Assembly: GCF_002979555.1 (NCBI RefSeq)
Contig: NZ_PCOZ01000004.1
Coordinates: 310,001 to 374,000, forward strand
Length of the DNA stretch: 64,000 nucleotides
Reading direction: 5' to 3'
Origin: Pseudomonas sp. MYb60
Lineage (GTDB): Bacteria; Pseudomonadota; Gammaproteobacteria; Pseudomonadales; Pseudomonadaceae
The position numbers and the translations under genes were made by a program. The number at the start of each line of letters is the position of its first letter. The stretch's first letter is position 1. Shown here one piece after another: positions 59,091 to 64,000 of this stretch. Below the pieces are notes generated by a model. It was given only the letters and a program-made list of their open reading frames with translations. It was not told the origin of the DNA and did no database searches.

Positions 59091-59182
59091 GTGAAAATGC
59101 TGATCCAGACATTTCATGTTCACTGTGGACTATCAGGCATGAAAGGAGCGTGAAAGCACAGGATGAACGCAGGATTAAGCGT

Positions 59183-60145
59183 TCACGGCGTGGCGGGCGT
59201 CTTTTTTTCACCGCGCACCGACAGGGCCACACGCTCGGCAGTGCCGATGGGAATTTCGCCGACGACCGTCACCATCATCTCGCCTTCCACCGTATTCAGG
59301 CGGCGCGATACGGCCACCGTAGGCCCCAACTGGGTACGGGTTTCCGTCACGCTGGCGTCGTTGATTCGCTCGAGAAATACTGAGAAGCGAGCCAGGCCGT
59401 CTTCATACATCAGGCTGTCGACGGTGGCTTTGGTGTGGGCATCTTTGCGGGCACTGCTGTTGGTCTGCTGGAAACCCGGCGGCAGCCACTCAAGGTGCCA
59501 TGTTTCGCTGGATTCCACTTCTGGCGTCTTGCTGCTGCCGGCGGCAATGGGCGTGCATTCAGCGCTGGGCTGCAAGTCACGATCATCGGGCACCGTTGAC
59601 GTATCCAATCGCGTGAACTGAAAGCGCTCCAGCAACTGGCCTTGCTCATTGAGCAGCAACGACTTGAGCGGCAATGCAGTGTCACGGTCCAGGTGCAGTT
59701 CAAACCCATAGCGGTACTGATCACGCGGTGTAATCGACACAATCACTGCGTTTCGACCGGCCACGCGAGACTTGCCGATGACGGCCAATTCGTAGAATTG
59801 ATTGAGTTTCTGCGGATCCAGTGCACGTGAAGGGGCTTCACGTGAATTACCAAGGCCTGCGACGAGGGTGCCGCTGACACATTGGGCTCGTCCATCGATC
59901 CGCACGACTTCCTGAGCAGAGCCATCGAGCTGCAAGAGCCGCTCGCGTACCTGACCATTCTGGACACGATGCCAGATGTCGTGGGTAGAGAAATTGCCGT
60001 TACGCTCGTAGACGAACGTACCTTGAAAACTTTGCTGCTGCTCGGCCCGCCCAAGTCGCGTCAGCCAGTCTTGGGCTTCGTCGGCGTGGGCGGGCAGTAC
60101 AAACCAGCTTCCGAGTAACAACGTAAGGAGCGGTATGGCTCGCAT
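59183..60145 (-). CDS. mucB: sigma-factor regulatory protein MucB (RseB)
   Basis: A periplasmic protein that binds the anti-sigma factor MucA and protects it from proteolysis. It has 320 residues, a signal peptide (1-22, ending AHA) and two lipid-binding-like domains, with SFQGTFVYERNGNFSTHDIWHR at the N-terminal side (read as two parts). It lies 15 nt after mucA and acts with it. Confidence 0.93.
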   Translation of the reverse strand: MRAIPLLTLLLGSWFVLPAHADEAQDWLTRLGRAEQQQSFQGTFVYERNGNFSTHDIWHRVQNGQVRERLLQLDGSAQEVVRIDGRAQCVSGTLVAGLGNSREAPSRALDPQKLNQFYELAVIGKSRVAGRNAVIVSITPRDQYRYGFELHLDRDTALPLKSLLLNEQGQLLERFQFTRLDTSTVPDDRDLQPSAECTPIAAGSSKTPEVESSETWHLEWLPPGFQQTNSSARKDAHTKATVDSLMYEDGLARFSVFLERINDASVTETRTQLGPTVAVSRRLNTVEGEMMVTVVGEIPIGTAERVALSVRGEKKTPATP

Positions 60146-60160
60146 AGAGCTCCCTACGGA

Positions 60161-60748
60161 TCAGCGGTTTTCCAGGCTTGCCGCGCGAGCGTAAGGCAGA
60201 GCGGTTTCAGTGCCTTTCAGGGCTGATTCCTGTGCGTGTTGGCGCAGGTAACCTGGAAGACGCTGATCCTGCCAGCCGGATTGCCCTTGCAATACACCGC
60301 TGGCCATCGGGCCGGTGGTGTCAGAGCTTTCCTTGTAGCCGGCCAATACCGCTGGGCCTTTGACCTGAGGTCCAGCCATCACTGGCTGCTGGGTCTGCTG
60401 GGCCAATTCGGCACCGGCGATCTCGTCCTGGTTGTACAGGCGAACACCGGCCAGCACGGCAACAGTCACCGAGGCAGCGACTGCCAGACGACCCAGGCTA
60501 CGCCATGGACCACGAGCAGCTTTAGCCGGAACGGCTTCATCAGCCAGCGCGGCAGAAACGGCCGCAGCAATATCCAGACGAGGGATTAGAAGATCCTTGT
60601 GCATCACCGCCCGAGCGACTTGGTAACGAGACCAGGTATCACGGGTATCGGCATCATCAAATGCGTTGAGCACTCGACGAAGTTCCAGTTCATCCGCTTC
60701 GTTATCCATCACTGCGGACAGCGATTCCTGCAGGGCATCACGACTCAT
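60161..60748 (-). CDS. mucA: anti-sigma factor MucA (RseA)
   Basis: An inner-membrane anti-sigma factor that holds AlgU inactive. It has 195 residues: the N-terminal cytoplasmic domain (1-80, LSAVMDNEADELELRRVL), one membrane segment (about 86-104, LGRLAVAASVTVAVLAGV) and a periplasmic tail. Regulated proteolysis frees AlgU. No premature stop or C-terminal truncation of the kind seen in mucoid mutants is visible. It lies 32 nt after algU. Confidence 0.95.
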   Translation of the reverse strand: MSRDALQESLSAVMDNEADELELRRVLNAFDDADTRDTWSRYQVARAVMHKDLLIPRLDIAAAVSAALADEAVPAKAARGPWRSLGRLAVAASVTVAVLAGVRLYNQDEIAGAELAQQTQQPVMAGPQVKGPAVLAGYKESSDTTGPMASGVLQGQSGWQDQRLPGYLRQHAQESALKGTETALPYARAASLENR

Positions 60749-60780
60749 GGCGGTTCCTCTCTTGGCTGTCGCCGCTGTCT

Positions 60781-61362
60781 TTAGTTTTCCTGCAACAACG
60801 GTTGCAGGGCTTTATCGATGGCTTCCCGGGCCCGGAAAATCCGTGACCTTACAGTCCCCACCGGACACTGCATGACGCTCGCAATGTCTTCGTAACTCAG
60901 ACCATCGAATTCACGTAAAGTTAACGCCGTACGCAAATCTTCTGGCAGTTGCTGAATGGTGCGATGAACGGTGCCTTCGATCTCGTCGCGCAGCAATGCA
61001 CGCTCCGGCGACTCGAGATCTTTGAGGCCGTGATCACCATCATAAAATTCAGCATCTTCTGAACTAACATCGCTATCTGGTGGGCGGCGTCCGCGAGACA
61101 CCAGATAGTTCTTCGCCGTGTTGATGGCGATGCGGTAGAGCCACGTGTAAAACGCACTGTCACCGCGGAAATTGCCCAGTGCACGGTACGCCTTGATAAA
61201 GGCCTCCTGTGCAACGTCCTGCGCTTCATGGGTGTCGTGCACAAACCGCACGATCAACCCGAGAATTTTGTGCTGGTATTTCAGCACTAGCAGATCAAAA
61301 GCTCGCTTGTCGCCGCGTTGAACGCGCTCGACCAGCTGCTGATCCTCTTCCTGGGTTAGCAT
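60781..61362 (-). CDS. algU: extracytoplasmic-function sigma factor AlgU (RpoE/AlgT)
   Basis: The envelope-stress sigma factor controlling alginate, osmotic and heat stress genes. It has 193 residues: region 2 (YQHKILGLIVRFVHDTHEAQ) and region 4 (LREFDGLSYEDIASVMQCPV then GTVRSRIFRAREAI). The start MLTQEEDQQLVERVQRGDK at 61362 is preceded by GAGGAG. It is the first gene of the operon and has a candidate AlgU-type promoter upstream. Confidence 0.97.
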   Translation of the reverse strand: MLTQEEDQQLVERVQRGDKRAFDLLVLKYQHKILGLIVRFVHDTHEAQDVAQEAFIKAYRALGNFRGDSAFYTWLYRIAINTAKNYLVSRGRRPPDSDVSSEDAEFYDGDHGLKDLESPERALLRDEIEGTVHRTIQQLPEDLRTALTLREFDGLSYEDIASVMQCPVGTVRSRIFRAREAIDKALQPLLQEN

Positions 61363-61421
61363 GAACACTCCTCGTTGTACTTGAAGGAGGCTTGCATAAC
61401 TAAACGATCAGGCTTGCAAAC

Positions 61422-61448
61422 ATAGACTCGGTCTTTTCGCAAAAGTTC
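61422..61448 (-). promoter_or_regulatory. AlgU-type autoregulated promoter
   Basis: On the minus strand GAACTT (61448-61443), a 16-nt spacer and TCTAT (61426-61422). The consensus for AlgU/RpoE is GAACTT-N16/17-TCTGA, so the -35 is perfect and the -10 is close. Location about 60 nt before algU supports autoregulation. Confidence 0.6.
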
Positions 61449-61734
61449 TCCCCCTTCAAGCAAGTTTCCGGCACGCACTGATTTGGCACACACGAAAAAC
61501 GCAGCGCGGGCAACGCCGGCTGCGCGAATAATCTTGTCGCCGGTTTTCTGACGCGTCCAATGCTCCCGACGGGCCAATAAACTCAACGTTTTCCCAGCTT
61601 TCGGGCAACCTGCTATTGAGTCGGGGCTTATGCAAAAAGTTCCCGCCTCAACAACCGGCTGATTTTACCCTAGCCGTGCACCGTAATCTCACATTGCCAC
61701 GAATGCCCGGCTATTGTGCCGCTCCACCCCTCTA

Positions 61735-61740
61735 TATACT
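61735..61740 (+). promoter_or_regulatory. candidate -10 box of nadB
   Basis: TATACT at 61735-61740, 86 nt before the nadB ATG. A TTGTGC lies 15 nt upstream as a short-spaced -35. Weak to moderate. Confidence 0.35.
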
Positions 61741-61825
61741 AGTGGCCCGTGTGCCCCTTTGATTCGCCGATCCAGGCGTCCTGTCTGCGCCAGCCCCTTG
61801 GATCGCTTTTTGCGGAATCCTATCA

Positions 61826-63442
61826 ATGAGCCAACAGTTTCAACACGATGTCCTGGTGATCGGCAGCGGCGCCGCCGGTTTGAGCCTGGCGCTGACGCTC
61901 CCCAGCCACCTGCGCATTGCGGTACTGAGCAAAGGCGACCTGGCCAACGGCTCGACATTCTGGGCCCAGGGCGGCGTCGCCGCGGTGCTGGATGACACCG
62001 ATACGGTGCAATCCCATGTCGAAGACACCCTCAACGCCGGCGGCGGGTTGTGCAATGAAGAGGCGGTGCGCTTTACCGTCGAGCACAGCCGCGAGGCCAT
62101 CCAGTGGCTGATTGATCAGGGCGTGCCGTTCACACGTGACGAACACGCCGGCACGGTCGACAACAGCTTCGAATTCCACCTGACCCGTGAAGGCGGTCAC
62201 AGCCATCGCCGCATCATCCATGCCGCCGATGCCACCGGCGCCGCCATCTTCAAGACCCTGCTCGAACAGGCCCGCCAGCGCCCCAACATCGAATTGCTGG
62301 AACAGCGGGTGGCCGTCGACCTGATCACCGAAAAGCGTCTGGGTCTGGACGGCGATCGCTGCCTCGGCGCCTACGTGCTCAACCGCGCCAGCGGCGAAGT
62401 CGACACCTACGGTGCACGCTTCACCATTCTCGCCTCGGGCGGCGCCGCCAAGGTCTATCTCTACACCAGCAACCCCGACGGCGCTTGCGGCGACGGCATC
62501 GCCATGGCCTGGCGTTCGGGCTGCCGGGTCGCCAACCTGGAATTCAACCAGTTCCACCCCACCTGCCTGTATCACCCGCAGGCCAAGAGTTTCCTGGTCA
62601 CCGAAGCGCTGCGCGGGGAAGGCGCCTACCTCAAGCTGCCCAATGGCGAGCGCTTCATGCAGCGCTTCGACCCACGCGCCGAGCTGGCGCCGCGAGATAT
62701 CGTCGCCCGCGCCATCGACCACGAAATGAAGCGCCTGGGCATCGACTGCGTCTACCTGGACATCAGCCACAAGCCCGAAGACTTCATCAAGACACACTTC
62801 CCTACGGTCTACGAACGCTGCCTGGCGTTTAACATCGACATCACCAAAGGGCCGATCCCCGTGGTTCCGGCCGCGCATTACACCTGCGGCGGGGTGATGG
62901 TCGACCAGCACGGCCGTACCGATGTGCCCGGCCTGTACGCGATTGGCGAAACCAGCTTCACCGGCTTGCACGGCGCCAACCGCATGGCCAGCAACTCACT
63001 GCTCGAATGCTTTGTATACGCGCGCTCGGCCGCGGCGGACATCCTCGAGCAACTGCCCCATATTGCAGTACCGGACGCCCTGCCCCGCTGGGACGCCAGC
63101 CAGGTTACCGATTCGGACGAAGACGTGATCATCGCCCACAACTGGGACGAGCTGCGCCGCTTCATGTGGGACTACGTGGGGATTGTGCGCACCAACAAGC
63201 GTCTGCAACGGGCCCAGCACCGCGTGCGCCTGTTGCTGGATGAGATCGACGAGTTCTACAGCAACTACAAGGTCAGCCGCGACCTGATCGAGCTGCGCAA
63301 CCTGGCCCAGGTCGCGGAGCTGATGATCCGCTCGGCCATGGAGCGCAAGGAAAGCCGAGGCCTGCATTACACCCTCGACTACCCGGACATGCTGCCCGAA
63401 GCCCGCGACACTATCCTGGTGCCAACCACCTACGGCGGCTGA
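61826..63442 (+). CDS. nadB: L-aspartate oxidase
   Basis: A flavoprotein that oxidises L-aspartate to iminoaspartate, the first step of de novo NAD synthesis. It has 538 residues, the family length. [15 protein letters not shown] (about 9-23) is the FAD dinucleotide site, [13 protein letters not shown] and [10 protein letters not shown] follow, and [16 protein letters not shown] and [20 protein letters not shown] are the fumarate-reductase-like domain. Its last 32 nt overlap the convergent ygfX gene. Confidence 0.96.
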   Translation: MSQQFQHDVLVIGSGAAGLSLALTLPSHLRIAVLSKGDLANGSTFWAQGGVAAVLDDTDTVQSHVEDTLNAGGGLCNEEAVRFTVEHSREAIQWLIDQGVPFTRDEHAGTVDNSFEFHLTREGGHSHRRIIHAADATGAAIFKTLLEQARQRPNIELLEQRVAVDLITEKRLGLDGDRCLGAYVLNRASGEVDTYGARFTILASGGAAKVYLYTSNPDGACGDGIAMAWRSGCRVANLEFNQFHPTCLYHPQAKSFLVTEALRGEGAYLKLPNGERFMQRFDPRAELAPRDIVARAIDHEMKRLGIDCVYLDISHKPEDFIKTHFPTVYERCLAFNIDITKGPIPVVPAAHYTCGGVMVDQHGRTDVPGLYAIGETSFTGLHGANRMASNSLLECFVYARSAAADILEQLPHIAVPDALPRWDASQVTDSDEDVIIAHNWDELRRFMWDYVGIVRTNKRLQRAQHRVRLLLDEIDEFYSNYKVSRDLIELRNLAQVAELMIRSAMERKESRGLHYTLDYPDMLPEARDTILVPTTYGG

Positions 63443-63860
63443 ATTTCAGGCGTACCCGCAGGCGCCGGTGCACATCGGCGACCTGCGAATCCCTGGGCAC
63501 ACACACCGACCGCACCCACCACTGCCCCGGCACGCGATAGCGCAGCACCACGACCAGCGGCAGCGCCAGGCTGTCGGGACGCAGTTGAACGCCGTGCCAG
63601 CCCCGCTCATGACTGAACAGCTGCCAGCCGTCGGCGTCACGGCGCAGGCCACGAATCGACGAACGGTGAGTCAACAGGATATGACGGGGCACGACCCAGG
63701 CGGCATGGGCCAGGCACAGGAAAATACCCAGGCTGGACAACGGCAGATGCATCGACAGCAAGGCACCCAGCGCAGTCAACTGGGCAAGAAGATACGCCGC
63801 CAGCAACCCTCTAGAGGCCTGCCAGCGGCATTCAAACGCGGGATTACTTGGGCTGGACAC
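63411..63860 (-). CDS. YgfX-family protein
   Basis: A 149-residue protein with two hydrophobic segments (about 18-38 and 42-62: [38 protein letters not shown]) and a basic C-terminal domain. It matches YgfX (CptA), a membrane protein described as the toxin-like partner of YgfY/SdhE in E. coli. The start is a GTG at 63860. Its 5' end overlaps sdhE by 17 nt and its 3' end overlaps nadB by 32 nt. Confidence 0.8.
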   Translation of the reverse strand: MSSPSNPAFECRWQASRGLLAAYLLAQLTALGALLSMHLPLSSLGIFLCLAHAAWVVPRHILLTHRSSIRGLRRDADGWQLFSHERGWHGVQLRPDSLALPLVVVLRYRVPGQWWVRSVCVPRDSQVADVHRRLRVRLKFSRRRWLAPG

Positions 63861-64000
63861 GGTCCAGGATCATCCGGACCATGCGCTGAAGCTCCGGGTC
63901 TTCGGACTCGCTGCGCTCCATGAACCAGCCGAACATGTCCTGGTCTTCGCACGTCAACAGCCGGACGTAGAGGTCGCGGTCCACCGGGTTGAGGGTTGCG
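63844..64000 (-). CDS. sdhE: FAD assembly factor SdhE, 3' end (partial)
   Basis: The C-terminal 51 codons are in the window; the 5' part lies beyond position 64000. The sequence [18 protein letters not shown] is the SdhE/YgfY signature, which helps attach FAD to SdhA. The stop TAA overlaps the ygfX start, as is usual for sdhE-ygfX pairs. The identification is strong from the conserved motif and neighbour. Confidence 0.9.
   Translation of the reverse strand, partial: ATLNPVDRDLYVRLLTCEDQDMFGWFMERSESEDPELQRMVRMILDRVQPK

Larger units (their letters stand above)
61363..61825. other. 463-nt gap between algU and nadB
   Basis: A divergent regulatory region with no further gene seen. It contains the AlgU-like promoter at 61422-61448 for algU and a TATACT -10 box at 61735-61740 for nadB. 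Several GC-rich short dyads are present, but no tRNA or clear terminator. Confidence 0.6.

Overview
This 64 kb window is chromosomal DNA from a Pseudomonas, most likely the P. fluorescens subgroup. The evidence is the algU-mucA-mucB-mucD block without mucC, the cysK/lpxO, rnd/ycgL and nadB/algU neighbourhoods, high GC with G/C-ending codons, and many REP palindromes with a G-rich GGCTTGCC core. No insertion sequence, prophage, integrase, CRISPR array, rRNA or plasmid function was found. There is one tRNA gene, tRNA-Ser(CGA).

Layout. 0-8.5 kb: acnA (TCA cycle), lpxO (lipid A hydroxylase), cysK, a DUF748 envelope protein, and a MoxR ATPase/VWA pair. 8.5-12 kb: the 5-oxoprolinase operon pxpA-pxpB-pxpC with a divergent LysR gene. 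12-24.8 kb: housekeeping and hypothetical genes, including a class II glutamine amidotransferase, oligopeptidase B, a cNMP-binding protein, a spermidine-synthase-like protein, YajD, a SpoU methylase, a degenerate M61-like protein, YcgN, a nitroreductase, a 2-hydroxyacid dehydrogenase, YcgL, RNase D and a methyltransferase. 24.9-49.4 kb: a catabolic, transport and regulatory stretch. It holds a gamma-glutamylpolyamine-synthetase-like gene, a periplasmic double-Cache protein, a DHA2 efflux pump, pobA/pobR, an arginine-transaminase-pathway pair (aruI-like plus aldehyde dehydrogenase), a CynX-type transporter, an MHS symporter coupled to a periplasmic binding protein, a chemoreceptor, a DHA1 exporter and five LysR regulators. 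49.4-57.4 kb: tRNA-Ser, purC, an MBL hydrolase, bamC, dapA, gcvR, bcp, a PerM-type protein, a TusA-like protein and bepA. 57.5-64 kb: the envelope-stress operon algU-mucA-mucB-mucD, then nadB, ygfX and the 3' end of sdhE.

How the genes work together. AlgU, MucA, MucB and MucD form the envelope-stress circuit; BamC and BepA belong to outer-membrane protein assembly and quality control, and LpxO modifies lipid A. PobR probably controls pobA through repeated GTGAAA half-sites in their shared gap. Most LysR genes lie next to, and usually diverge from, small catabolic or transport operons, and two of these gaps contain clear dyads that could be operators.

No convincingly new multi-gene system stands out. 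The most unusual items are the secondary MHS symporter translationally coupled to a ModA-like binding protein, a free-standing tandem Cache protein, a secreted peptidase-fold protein that has lost its HExxH motif, an unlisted 58-residue membrane-anchored protein next to pobR, and the placement of single perfect REP palindromes in convergent gaps. All identifications come from reading the sequence by eye and from family knowledge; no database search was run.
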